This document shows positions 7,761 through 15,648 of a stretch of DNA of 42,004 bases, piece by piece. Both the position numbers and the translations under genes were made by a program. This DNA comes from a virus. Under the pieces are notes generated by a model. The model saw nothing but the letters and a program-made list of their open reading frames with translations, was not told the origin of the DNA and did not search any database. Positions within the stretch are counted from its first letter, which is position 1. The number at the start of each line of letters is the position of its first letter. The stretch covers positions 1 to 42,004 of the IMG/VR virus record IMGVR_UViG_3300017788_003148; one strand, 5' to 3'.

Positions 7761-8812
7761 AGATTGTAAGAATAGAATCCAATAAGCCTCGAGAATTATT
7801 AGATATAGGATGGGATCCAACTAATTACTGTAATTTTAATTGTTCTTATTGCTTTCCGGGCTGTAATACCGGAACAGAAAAGTTTGAAGGAGAAATTGAT
7901 ATCCTAGTGAAAAATTTCCAACATCTTTTTGATTATTATAAAATACATCTAGGGAAAACTAAAATTAATCTTTCTGTTTCGGGAGGGGAGCCTACGTTAT
8001 GGAAAGATTTAGACAAATTTATTGTTTCAATTAAAGAAAAGAATCACGTATATTTTTCTCTTATTTCTAACGGATCTAGATCTATCAGATGGTGGAAAGA
8101 AAATGCTAATATGATCGATAATGCACATTTATCTCATCATTTAGAACAAGGTAATGTTGAACATATCACTTCGGTAGCTGACATACTGCACGATGCAGGA
8201 TCAAAGGTTACAGTTAAAGTTTTAATGGATATTCGATACTGGAAAAAAGGATTAACCGATATTAATTATATGAAAAAAAACAGTCGAAACAAGTGGTTTA
8301 TTACAGTTTCTCCAGTCATTGATAACTCTGAGAATTCTGTTCAAAAATACGATGATAACCAACAGAAATATCTAAATCGAGAAATAAAGAGAATACCTAG
8401 TATTTTTTGGTTTTGGAAAAACAGAAAGTTATTTAAAACAAGTATGCGATTATTTGATAGTCGAATTTTTTTCGAGAATGGAAAAACGATAAATGGTACA
8501 AACAGCGTATATTTAAATAGAGGTCTGAATTTTTTTAAAGGATGGAGTTGCAGTATCGGTTTAGATCGTATTTTTATTGATTGGACTGGAGAATTAAAGG
8601 GGTCGTGTGGTACTAGATTATATAATCTTCCTTATCATTATAATATCAAAGATCCGAATTTTAAAAAAATATTTAAACCTATTATGGATCAAACTATATG
8701 CACTAAAGATGAATGCTGGTGCTCACCCGAAATCCATTTAACGAAGATCAATCTTAGTCAACGGAATATCCGAGGAACACGTACAATAATTCCTATCACA
8801 AATTATCGATGA
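7754..8812 (+). CDS. Radical SAM protein
   Basis: A 352-residue radical SAM enzyme with C26-x3-C30-x2-C33 (CNFNCSYC) and SGGEP near residues 76-80. Near the C-terminus, CTKDECWCSPEIHLTKINL carries cysteines that could bind a second cluster and matches the end of the convergent paralogue (CDRNYCTCSSDIPLTKIDL). After that shared motif the protein runs on for about 16 residues that are antisense to the paralogue, so its 3' end appears to have been captured from the opposite strand. Start overlaps the upstream stop by seven bases. Function unknown; a partner role with the twitch radical SAM upstream is inferred from the repeated pairing. Confidence 0.83.
   Translation: MLKIVRIESNKPRELLDIGWDPTNYCNFNCSYCFPGCNTGTEKFEGEIDILVKNFQHLFDYYKIHLGKTKINLSVSGGEPTLWKDLDKFIVSIKEKNHVYFSLISNGSRSIRWWKENANMIDNAHLSHHLEQGNVEHITSVADILHDAGSKVTVKVLMDIRYWKKGLTDINYMKKNSRNKWFITVSPVIDNSENSVQKYDDNQQKYLNREIKRIPSIFWFWKNRKLFKTSMRLFDSRIFFENGKTINGTNSVYLNRGLNFFKGWSCSIGLDRIFIDWTGELKGSCGTRLYNLPYHYNIKDPNFKKIFKPIMDQTICTKDECWCSPEIHLTKINLSQRNIRGTRTIIPITNYR
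8738..8761. repeat. 24-bp quasi-palindrome coding LTKI(N/D)L on both strands
   Basis: Read on the plus strand these 24 bases encode LTKINLSQ of the gene at 7754. Read on the minus strand the same 24 bases, in the same register, encode LTKIDLR followed by the stop of the gene at 8738. The two readings agree at 18 of 24 bases, with the symmetry centre between 8749 and 8750. It is the pivot of the mirror-image radical SAM array. As RNA it could fold back, but no T-run follows on either strand, so I do not call it a terminator. Confidence 0.8.
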
Positions 8813-9640
8813 AGTCGGAATATCGAATGTGCCTGTGTAAATATTCCCTAAATTGCCTCCGACACGACAAGTAGCCCGATATACATCACCGCTCCAGTTG
8901 ATCATTAAACTTTCGATACCAGCAGCACAAGACCAATCTTTAAATTTGTTAAGATGTAATTTAATAATATCATTAGAGTGCATCATTCGTTCACTGTTGC
9001 TGCCACCGTCGATCACACAATTAGCCGATACTGTGGATTCTTGTTCTTTAACCCACGCTAAGTCGTCGGGATGATATCGAAGATCATCAAATAAATCTCT
9101 ATCGCCATCGGTCCATCTTATACGTCTTACAGTATTAGATATAGACAAATTATTAAATAATGATCTAACAGTACGAACATTTATCATGTGATCATGGTGA
9201 GCCATTATTTGTCCGACAATATGTTTATTTGATCTCTCTTTTAATTTTATGATCGTATCTAACGTTCTTTTTAGATCATATTCGAAGTGTAGACTAAAAA
9301 TATATTGATCTACCTCTAGGTTTTGATAATAATCAAGGTGCCTTGTACCATTAGTAGTTACACTAATCCAATTTACACCTGTGTGTCTACAATATCTTAT
9401 CAGTTCGTTAAACTTAGGATGAACTGTAGGTTCACCTCCCGTAAAACTTAATCTAATAGGTTTTCCGATGTTTAATAATTTATCTACTGTAGATTTTAAA
9501 ATTTCTATATCAGTGTGTGAACTACTATTATCATGTATTTCTGCCGGACAATAGCTACAGTCATAATTGCATCTCTTACCTAAATTCCATTCTATTTTGA
9601 TAGAATTTTGATGAGACCACCTACTTGTTATTTTATACAT
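8738..9640 (-). CDS. Radical SAM protein
   Basis: A 300-residue radical SAM enzyme with C24-x3-C28-x2-C31 (CNYDCSYC), FTGGEPTVHP near residue 66 and a C-terminal cysteine set (ICDRNYCTCSSDIPLTKI) that could ligate a second cluster. It is homologous in layout to the convergent gene at 7754 and overlaps it by 75 bases tail to tail. Its ATG overlaps the end of the upstream twitch radical SAM gene by eight bases, mirroring the seven-base overlap of the plus-strand pair. Substrate unknown. Confidence 0.83.
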   Translation of the reverse strand: MYKITSRWSHQNSIKIEWNLGKRCNYDCSYCPAEIHDNSSSHTDIEILKSTVDKLLNIGKPIRLSFTGGEPTVHPKFNELIRYCRHTGVNWISVTTNGTRHLDYYQNLEVDQYIFSLHFEYDLKRTLDTIIKLKERSNKHIVGQIMAHHDHMINVRTVRSLFNNLSISNTVRRIRWTDGDRDLFDDLRYHPDDLAWVKEQESTVSANCVIDGGSNSERMMHSNDIIKLHLNKFKDWSCAAGIESLMINWSGDVYRATCRVGGNLGNIYTGTFDIPTSSIICDRNYCTCSSDIPLTKIDLR

Positions 9641-10949
9641 ACGAAATAAATTCTGGAATAGCAGTTAATAAATTTTGTTTTCTACCGACATCTAATTTTC
9701 GATTAAATTCTACGAAGTCGTGCCAGAGATGATTTTGGTCTCGAGCACGTAGATAGTTAATATTGTCTCTAATCTGTTGTTGTGTGATCTTTTCTAATAT
9801 AGGATATTTTTCTACATTGGGGAATGTAAAAATACGTTGTGACACTGCTTCTAATCTTTGTATTGCAAGTTCTTTAAGTTCTTGCGGTAATACCTGTGCC
9901 GATAGACAGTTAGGATAGCTGACTCTATGGCTGTAGAAAACTATGTTCATTTCATTAATGAAATAATCAATACACTCAGCTGCCTGTAATATATTTGCAG
10001 CCTGTGCGGTAAATGCTCCGACTACACGACTGACATTTGGAAATGATTGAAATATCTTGATATTTTCTTCTACAGTAGTAAAGCTACTGTTAGAGCGAAT
10101 ATAGTCATAGACAGCGTGAATACCGTCAATGCTAACATTGACCGCAACACTGCGGAAATGCGGCCAATAGTCGTGGACAGTGCGGCTACCTTTGATACCT
10201 GTAGTTGTGCCGTTAGTAGCATATTTAAGTTCGACATTTTTTCCATAAGGCTTCAGCATATCTAGAATCTTATAGTGTTGGGGATCCATCAACGGTTCTC
10301 CACCTGCAAACTCTACTCTACGGAAATAAGGAAGCAACCGTTCAAAACTAGTCCACCAATTATCTGTATCTTCGAAAGGGCAGAGATATTTGCTTGTCTG
10401 CAATCCTAATTTATTGATTACCGGAACGAGATAGTTGTTTTCTTTCTTATAAAAACTTTCAACTTGATCCCAGTCATTCCATGATGTACTGTCCATGGGA
10501 TGACACATGCGACACCTGAGATTGCAGAGATTGTTTAGTTTGATTTCCATAGTAGGAAATTCAAATGGCATTGTATAATCTTCTCTCAGTTGTTGTAGTG
10601 CAGTAGGATATAGATTAATGCGTGCTTCTGGTATTATTCCATTAATATGTCTTTGCCTTAAACTTTCTACGCCCTGATCCTCGAGGTCAAAGCACGGCCT
10701 ACACACTTCAGGTCGTTCACCGTAGAGCACTTGCTTACGAACCTCTCTCATCGTATCGTTATTCCAAATTTCTTCTAGGGTGTTGTCTTGTATAAAACCA
10801 ATGGGAGCACTACGGCAGCAGACTTTTATAGCCCCGTCTTCACGTGTAGCTAATCCAGTAAATGGATGCATGCAAAATGTTTTACTTTGCGTGTTCAGTG
10901 GCCCACGCTCTTTCTTTGCACCAAAAACATTCTCCGCAGATTGGAACAT
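9633..10949 (-). CDS. Twitch domain-containing radical SAM protein
   Basis: A 438-residue relative of the protein at 6342. N-terminal twitch cysteines are C26 (FCMHPFTGLATRE), C44-C45 (KVCCRS) and C83-x2-C86 (CRPC). The core motif is C142-x3-C146-x2-C149 (CNLRCRMC), with FAGGEPL near residue 225. Parts of the gene are visibly richer in G+C (about 55% over 10141-10200) than neighbouring genes, which may indicate separate acquisition. The ATG at 10949 gives an unusual 68-base overlap with the end of the PP-loop gene. A later start would remove the conserved first twitch cysteine, so I keep it. Confidence 0.85.
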   Translation of the reverse strand: MFQSAENVFGAKKERGPLNTQSKTFCMHPFTGLATREDGAIKVCCRSAPIGFIQDNTLEEIWNNDTMREVRKQVLYGERPEVCRPCFDLEDQGVESLRQRHINGIIPEARINLYPTALQQLREDYTMPFEFPTMEIKLNNLCNLRCRMCHPMDSTSWNDWDQVESFYKKENNYLVPVINKLGLQTSKYLCPFEDTDNWWTSFERLLPYFRRVEFAGGEPLMDPQHYKILDMLKPYGKNVELKYATNGTTTGIKGSRTVHDYWPHFRSVAVNVSIDGIHAVYDYIRSNSSFTTVEENIKIFQSFPNVSRVVGAFTAQAANILQAAECIDYFINEMNIVFYSHRVSYPNCLSAQVLPQELKELAIQRLEAVSQRIFTFPNVEKYPILEKITQQQIRDNINYLRARDQNHLWHDFVEFNRKLDVGRKQNLLTAIPEFISYV

Positions 10950-11661
10950 ATTGTCCGGTCCTATAATTTTTATAGTTTATATTATCGATTTCACCTTCGC
11001 AGCTTCTTGTTAATACTAGAAGGTCGCTGAGATTTAAATCGATATATTTTTTTAAAATCCAACTTTTCTCTATAAATCTAAACGGATGGCATGCTATAAC
11101 GCCCATATGATTCATGATAGACAAGTAAAATTTACTTTTATTAAATTCAATATCTCGAGTAGGCATACCATTTTTTATATTTGGTGGATTTTTAGTTACC
11201 GCATTAAAGTATGCATCAATTTTGTGATTAAAACACACATATTCAGCAAATGCCCTAAGTTCTATGTTATCACCACTAACAGTTTTTCCATATTCATCGA
11301 TCATGGTTGGGCCTTTATCTCCCCACTCCATCTCAGGCGGAACAAAATTTTCGTGTCTAACAAATGACAAGTTTTTGAATTTGTTTTTTAAATAATTATA
11401 TACATTAATGCTATTTTCTTTTTGCCACGGCTTCGTTTTCCAACATCGAATATTAGATATTACATGTATTTCTATATCTAAATTCATTTTAGATATTATA
11501 TCTAGTATTAGATATGACATTAATGCGCTGTCAGCTCCACCACTTATAGCTAGGGAAATCTTAGACCATTTTTTATCTATAGGGAAATAAACACCATCGA
11601 TCTCGGATAAAATATCTGCGTATTCACTTTCTTGATAAACAATGTTTAGATCGTCGATCAT
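10882..11661 (-). CDS. QueC-like PP-loop ATPase
   Basis: A 259-residue PP-loop protein with the ATP-pyrophosphatase motif SGGADS (residues 40-45). The C-terminus has TRSC (C221) and then C242-GE-C245-FW-C248-KERA, the four-cysteine zinc arrangement of 7-cyano-7-deazaguanine synthase (QueC: SC ... CGxCxxCxxR). QueC adenylates 7-carboxy-7-deazaguanine and uses ammonia to make preQ0. The spacing between the first and second zinc Cys is longer than usual and the middle of the protein is divergent. It may therefore be QueC for the queE/dpdA pathway in the right part, or an amide/nitrile-forming enzyme for the radical SAM island. Overlaps: four bases with the upstream gene, 68 with the downstream one. 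Confidence 0.72.
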   Translation of the reverse strand: MIDDLNIVYQESEYADILSEIDGVYFPIDKKWSKISLAISGGADSALMSYLILDIISKMNLDIEIHVISNIRCWKTKPWQKENSINVYNYLKNKFKNLSFVRHENFVPPEMEWGDKGPTMIDEYGKTVSGDNIELRAFAEYVCFNHKIDAYFNAVTKNPPNIKNGMPTRDIEFNKSKFYLSIMNHMGVIACHPFRFIEKSWILKKYIDLNLSDLLVLTRSCEGEIDNINYKNYRTGQYVPICGECFWCKERAWATEHAK

Positions 11662-13160
11662 AAATTTAATTTTTTATTAATATATTCATCTTTGATTTTT
11701 AGACATTTTTGTCTGAGCGGTTCTTCTTCAAATCGAGTTATTAGGTCTTGAACATCGGGTGATATATTTGATTCGTTAAGAGTTAGCCCGTGTTCTAAAC
11801 TTTCGCAGACCGGCAACATACTAAACAATTTCCAACTATCTATGTATGCCGGACGAAAATTTTTTATTTCGTAGTCTACTAGATCGATAGCATCATACAT
11901 ATTCATGTTATCGTTTTCCCATATAGTTAAATCATTAGAGAAAAAATTATGCCGATTATATAATGTTCGCTTCTCAGTGCCCATCAATCGGTAACCATAT
12001 TTCTCATAATTTTCATCTAATTTAGATTTTTTTCCGACTAGACTGATGTTTAAGGGAAATGCTATAACGCTTTGTTTGTTCCAATTGTTACATAGCCAAT
12101 TTAAGCCATCGAGAATAGATTCTTTGGTCTCTCTTGGAAGACCATATATTAATGAAACTGTACCTCGATATAGCCCTAAATTTTTTGTAAAATAGTCTTC
12201 GGTATTCAATAATCCGGATTTAATTTTATCCGGATGCATACCCTTACCTATAAGTTTTCCTGTTTCGTGATTAAATGTTTCTATACCATAATAATGCGCC
12301 CATACCCTGGCGTCTGCTAATAATTTAAGTTGTTCTGGTCTACTAAAAAGTATGTCACCTCTAATAAAAGCACTAAAATTTAAGTCGAATGGAACGTCAT
12401 TGACAATTTTACCGATTTTAACTAATTTTTCATCTCGATCATTTAAAGTTTCGTCTGCGACTTGATAATTAGTACATCCGAATTCATAATAATTTCTTAA
12501 TAATTCGTCTTTTAAAGAAGTTAAATCTCTAGTGGTATCTTCCTTGACTCCGAGGACAGGAAAATTACAGAATGTACAGGCAAATTTACATCCTCTCGAA
12601 AATTCTAAAGCCAGTGTTTCATTAGGAAAAATAAAATCTCGAAATTCATAATCTATAGAAAGATCACTGATCGGCCACGCCTGATAAAACGCATTAGCGT
12701 CTATATACCAGCCATTGTTTCTAGGAATGCCTTTAATAGGTTTTCCATTGCTAAAAATATATTTTAATACTTCAACTATAGCAATTTCACCGAACCCACC
12801 AATTATATAATCAATATCATCATATATTTTAAAATGAGTGCTGGGATTTTGACCACCTGCGATTGTTACGATTCCGGGATATTCTTCTTTTACATGTTTT
12901 AAAAAGTCAACCATCATCTGTTGGACAGGGTCCGAAGAGTAGTTTATCCATGTACAGCTAAATCCAACCCATGATATCTTTTTTTGTTGATTCCTTATCG
13001 ATATTAGTTCTTTTAATTGATCTAAATTCCAGCGATAAAAAAAATCAACAACTTCAACATTCCAGCCATGCTTTCTTAAAACAGTGGCGATACGATACGC
13101 ACCGCTGACTCTTTCGAGGCCGCTAGATCGTTCATAGCCAGTAAAAATTATAGCGTTCAT
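11658..13160 (-). CDS. B12-binding-like domain radical SAM protein
   Basis: A 500-residue protein. The N-terminal ~140 residues have the Rossmann-like pattern of a cobalamin-binding domain (AIIFTGYERSSGLERVSGAYRIA, then VGFSCT and IAGGQNPS), without a visible DxHxxG motif for the lower-ligand His. The radical SAM core has C191-x3-C195-x2-C198 (CKFACTFC) within EFSRGCKFACTFCNFPVLG. Class B relatives perform methylations or ring chemistry. It is the first gene of a leftward operon with the PP-loop ATPase and two further radical SAM genes. A palindromic TATTTAATTAAATA box ends four bases before the ATG and no SD is visible. Confidence 0.85.
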   Translation of the reverse strand: MNAIIFTGYERSSGLERVSGAYRIATVLRKHGWNVEVVDFFYRWNLDQLKELISIRNQQKKISWVGFSCTWINYSSDPVQQMMVDFLKHVKEEYPGIVTIAGGQNPSTHFKIYDDIDYIIGGFGEIAIVEVLKYIFSNGKPIKGIPRNNGWYIDANAFYQAWPISDLSIDYEFRDFIFPNETLALEFSRGCKFACTFCNFPVLGVKEDTTRDLTSLKDELLRNYYEFGCTNYQVADETLNDRDEKLVKIGKIVNDVPFDLNFSAFIRGDILFSRPEQLKLLADARVWAHYYGIETFNHETGKLIGKGMHPDKIKSGLLNTEDYFTKNLGLYRGTVSLIYGLPRETKESILDGLNWLCNNWNKQSVIAFPLNISLVGKKSKLDENYEKYGYRLMGTEKRTLYNRHNFFSNDLTIWENDNMNMYDAIDLVDYEIKNFRPAYIDSWKLFSMLPVCESLEHGLTLNESNISPDVQDLITRFEEEPLRQKCLKIKDEYINKKLNL

Positions 13161-13164
13161 GGTA

Positions 13165-13178
13165 TATTTAATTAAATA
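13165..13178. promoter_or_regulatory. 14-bp palindrome between divergent genes, candidate bidirectional late promoter
   Basis: TATTTAATTAAATA is a perfect palindrome giving an ATTAAATA box in each direction. On the minus strand the box ends four bases before the ATG at 13160. On the plus strand it lies about 20 bases before the ATG at 13198, which has its own SD. Reading it as a T4-like late promoter pair is inference. Confidence 0.35.
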
Positions 13179-13197
13179 GTCATTGAAGGAAAAAATA

Positions 13198-13890
13198 ATG
13201 CAGTTTGACTATTATTATAATAACGTTCCCGGAATAGGGCAAGTGCGTAACAATTTAGTTTATACTAGCCTGATCTCTCGAGACAAAAAAATCTTTGTGC
13301 AATGGTTTACCAATGATACTGAATACCATCGAGGAAAAAATGAAATAATTGATCCTGAATTGATGGAAGAAAAATGGCTGAGAGAATTAAAACATTCGGA
13401 ATTAATGCGAACCCGTTTTAAAGAGGATCTATTGGAGGTCGACGATATAGATCATCGAGAAAAGAAAATTTTTTTAAAGATACAAGGGAATGACTTTTGG
13501 CAGCAACATTTTGATCAAAAAATGAGTTTTGATCAGTTAGTGCCCGGATGGAGATCGCAGATGTTAGGAATGTTTAAAAATTACAGATCTCTTGGATTAT
13601 ATAAATTTTCTCTCCATCCTAGCAGTTATTTTATTATTAATGGAAAGCTAAAATCTATTAACTATTTTTTTAGTTATTTAGGAACAGAGTCGCCCCCTGT
13701 GCTAGAATCTCATAGAAGTTATATTAGTTGGGAAAGGCAAGCCAAATTAAAAAAATATATGGACACGATCGGGATTAATTGGCAAACTAGGTTATCTTTT
13801 AAAGATTCCCAGATTTTGTGTTTCGAAAGTTTCAAGAATGATTACCCTGAAGGGTTTATTGATGAGGCTAAACACATATATGATAACTGA
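13198..13890 (+). CDS. Hypothetical protein, 230 aa
   Basis: Not recognised. I start it at ATG 13198 because AAGGA (13186-13190) lies seven bases upstream; the open frame begins earlier only through a TTG at 13183. The protein is rich in Trp, Tyr, Lys and Asp. The segment SLHPSSYFIINGKLKSINYFF near residues 140-160 vaguely recalls the catalytic-loop/metal-loop spacing of aminoglycoside-phosphotransferase-like kinases, but I see no complete kinase motif. It heads a rightward operon of hydroxylases and unknown proteins and overlaps the next gene by 29 bases. Confidence 0.65.
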   Translation: MQFDYYYNNVPGIGQVRNNLVYTSLISRDKKIFVQWFTNDTEYHRGKNEIIDPELMEEKWLRELKHSELMRTRFKEDLLEVDDIDHREKKIFLKIQGNDFWQQHFDQKMSFDQLVPGWRSQMLGMFKNYRSLGLYKFSLHPSSYFIINGKLKSINYFFSYLGTESPPVLESHRSYISWERQAKLKKYMDTIGINWQTRLSFKDSQILCFESFKNDYPEGFIDEAKHIYDN

Positions 13891-14569
13891 TGTCGGAATA
13901 CATGTAGATTTAAAACCGTTTTTATCTGATCTGGAACGAGCATCTTGGGACGACAAAAATCGATGTTCGCTTAATAAACCTACTGGAAATTGGTTATATG
14001 ATCCTTATGAATTTTTGCCTGATTGGAAAAATACTAGTTTTGAAAGATTTTTAAATTTTTTACCGTTTCCGATCGGCGAGGCTCGATTGATTAAGTTGTC
14101 ACATGGTGAATGCTATCATAGTCATGCCGATATAGATGATAGATATCATTTAAACTTAACCAGCAATGATGGTTGTTTTCTTTTAGAGCTCGACGGTAAT
14201 CAGATTCACGCCTTTCCGATTAAATCAGATGGTATTTTATATAGGATGGATGCAGGAAAAATTCATACTGCGGTTAATTTTGGATCTTCTGACAGGATCC
14301 AATTAGTTGTACGAGTCCCCTTAATTCGTTCAAATTTTGACAATTTAGAATCGATAACGATAGAATTTTTAGATAAATTAACCGACCTACGATTTAAAAT
14401 AGATAATTCAATAATGCCGATTTTGAATAGATTAAACAAGATTCATAGAATAGCAGATTTTAGTAGCATTTCTGAAACAGCATTTTCTTTAAGAATCGAA
14501 AAATATTATATTCCTCAGATAATCGCTGCGATCGATCAGTTGGGATTAACATATAAGATATTGAGATAA
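13862..14569 (+). CDS. Aspartyl/asparaginyl hydroxylase-like 2OG oxygenase
   Basis: A 235-residue beta-helix oxygenase with H88-x-D90 (CYHSHADIDDRYH), distal H135 (AGKIHTAVNFG) and R145 (DRIQLVVRV). The order and spacing match the aspartyl/asparaginyl hydroxylase branch. I choose ATG 13862 because GAAGGG (13849-13854) lies seven bases upstream; ATG 13838 and ATG 13880 are possible alternatives. The C-terminal ~80 residues after the core are helical and unmatched. A GATAAATA box overlaps the stop region (14565-14572), so a new transcript may begin just downstream. Confidence 0.7.
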   Translation: MRLNTYMITDVGIHVDLKPFLSDLERASWDDKNRCSLNKPTGNWLYDPYEFLPDWKNTSFERFLNFLPFPIGEARLIKLSHGECYHSHADIDDRYHLNLTSNDGCFLLELDGNQIHAFPIKSDGILYRMDAGKIHTAVNFGSSDRIQLVVRVPLIRSNFDNLESITIEFLDKLTDLRFKIDNSIMPILNRLNKIHRIADFSSISETAFSLRIEKYYIPQIIAAIDQLGLTYKILR

Positions 14570-14572
14570 ATA
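14565..14572 (+). promoter_or_regulatory. Candidate T4-type late promoter box (GATAAATA)
   Basis: GATAAATA overlaps the TAA of the preceding gene and lies 24 bases before the ATG at 14597, leaving room for a leader with an SD (GAGGGG). It is the same octamer as at 6307 and 19143. Confidence 0.45.
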
Positions 14573-14596
14573 ACAATAACCGAGGGGAATACTACA

Positions 14597-15397
14597 ATGG
14601 CACCGATCTACGGAAGTTTAGATTATCTTAGATCAAAAATGACAAGCTGGACACAAGAGTCAGCTTTAGAGTTTCACACTGAATATTATAAAGGATATCC
14701 AGAAAAATCCAAATATATATGGGAAGAAGCTAACACAGATGACACTGAAGGATTTGTTTATTATGGTCCAGATATGGCTTCCTATTTTAGCGCCGACGGC
14801 AGCGAATATGTTTTAAGTCACTGGTTTGATCAGTTAGAGTTTGATAAAGTCTGGAAAGCTGGAAAAAAGTTGTATGAGGATAGCCTTAATGATCCAGATT
14901 TTTCTATAGTTAGACCCATTGGATTTCCTTCAGGTTTAATGGGATCTTCTTATCGAGTTATGCAACTCGACCAATATGCTTACAATTATTACAAATTAGA
15001 GCATCCTAACAATGAGTTGGGATCATTATTAGTGTTTTCGAATTCGGTGCAAACGGTCCCCGAATACTTAAATCTTTTTATAAATCAGGTCACTAAGCTA
15101 ATTCAATATGCTAAACCGATAGTCGAAGATTGTTCTAGTTATCGAAATACGAACGATTCGTCTGGTTGGGGATATCCAGGAATTAAAATTAATGATTTAA
15201 TGACTAATTCTTCTGGCCCTTATTGGCGATTTTTATACAAGTGGTCGATGACTCCTACCGGATTTTACAGCAAGGTCTATGGCGAATTAGAAAAAATGAT
15301 ACAGCATATTAACATCAACGAGCAATATAGGAATGATGTACCGTCGGGTATTTTAGAACAAGCGAGTGCGACATGGAAAAACGAATTAAATATCTAA
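14597..15397 (+). CDS. Hypothetical protein, 266 aa
   Basis: Not recognised. The 266-residue product is aromatic-rich (many Trp and Tyr), with no Cys cluster, HxD motif, signal peptide or membrane segment. It has the best translation signals of the island: GAGGGG (14582-14587) nine bases before the ATG, and a late-type promoter box at 14565. High expression together with lack of catalytic motifs would fit a structural or substrate protein, but that is inference. The next gene overlaps its end by 25 bases. Confidence 0.7.
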   Translation: MAPIYGSLDYLRSKMTSWTQESALEFHTEYYKGYPEKSKYIWEEANTDDTEGFVYYGPDMASYFSADGSEYVLSHWFDQLEFDKVWKAGKKLYEDSLNDPDFSIVRPIGFPSGLMGSSYRVMQLDQYAYNYYKLEHPNNELGSLLVFSNSVQTVPEYLNLFINQVTKLIQYAKPIVEDCSSYRNTNDSSGWGYPGIKINDLMTNSSGPYWRFLYKWSMTPTGFYSKVYGELEKMIQHININEQYRNDVPSGILEQASATWKNELNI

Positions 15398-15645
15398 ATT
15401 ATAGAGTTTTAAGAAATAACCAACTGCTTCATTCAGGGACTGTTCCTGAAATTTTAGCGTTAAGCGGCTTAGAAAAAACATGGAATCTAGGTGGAGTCTG
15501 GTTGAATTATCGACATAATGAAGAAACTATCTTAGAATTCAGCGATGGAAATCGTACGATAGCGATTTCATCTAAATCGACAGAGCATGAGTGGGTGAGT
15601 TATGTTAATAAAATCGATCAAGGATTACTCCAAGAGAAATATTAA
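15373..15645 (+). CDS. Hypothetical small protein, 90 aa
   Basis: Not recognised. A 90-residue basic N-terminal and mixed beta-looking protein. Its 25-base overlap with the preceding gene and the three-base gap to the following GTG start place it firmly in the rightward operon. No metal, Cys or membrane motif. It could be a small adaptor or a substrate of the neighbouring oxygenases; nothing in the sequence decides this. Confidence 0.6.
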   Translation: MEKRIKYLNYRVLRNNQLLHSGTVPEILALSGLEKTWNLGGVWLNYRHNEETILEFSDGNRTIAISSKSTEHEWVSYVNKIDQGLLQEKY

Positions 15646-15648
15646 TCT

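Noticed and set aside
13183-13197. TTG start for the gene at 13198
   Set aside because: AAGGA lies seven bases before the ATG at 13198 and would be inside the coding region if TTG were used.
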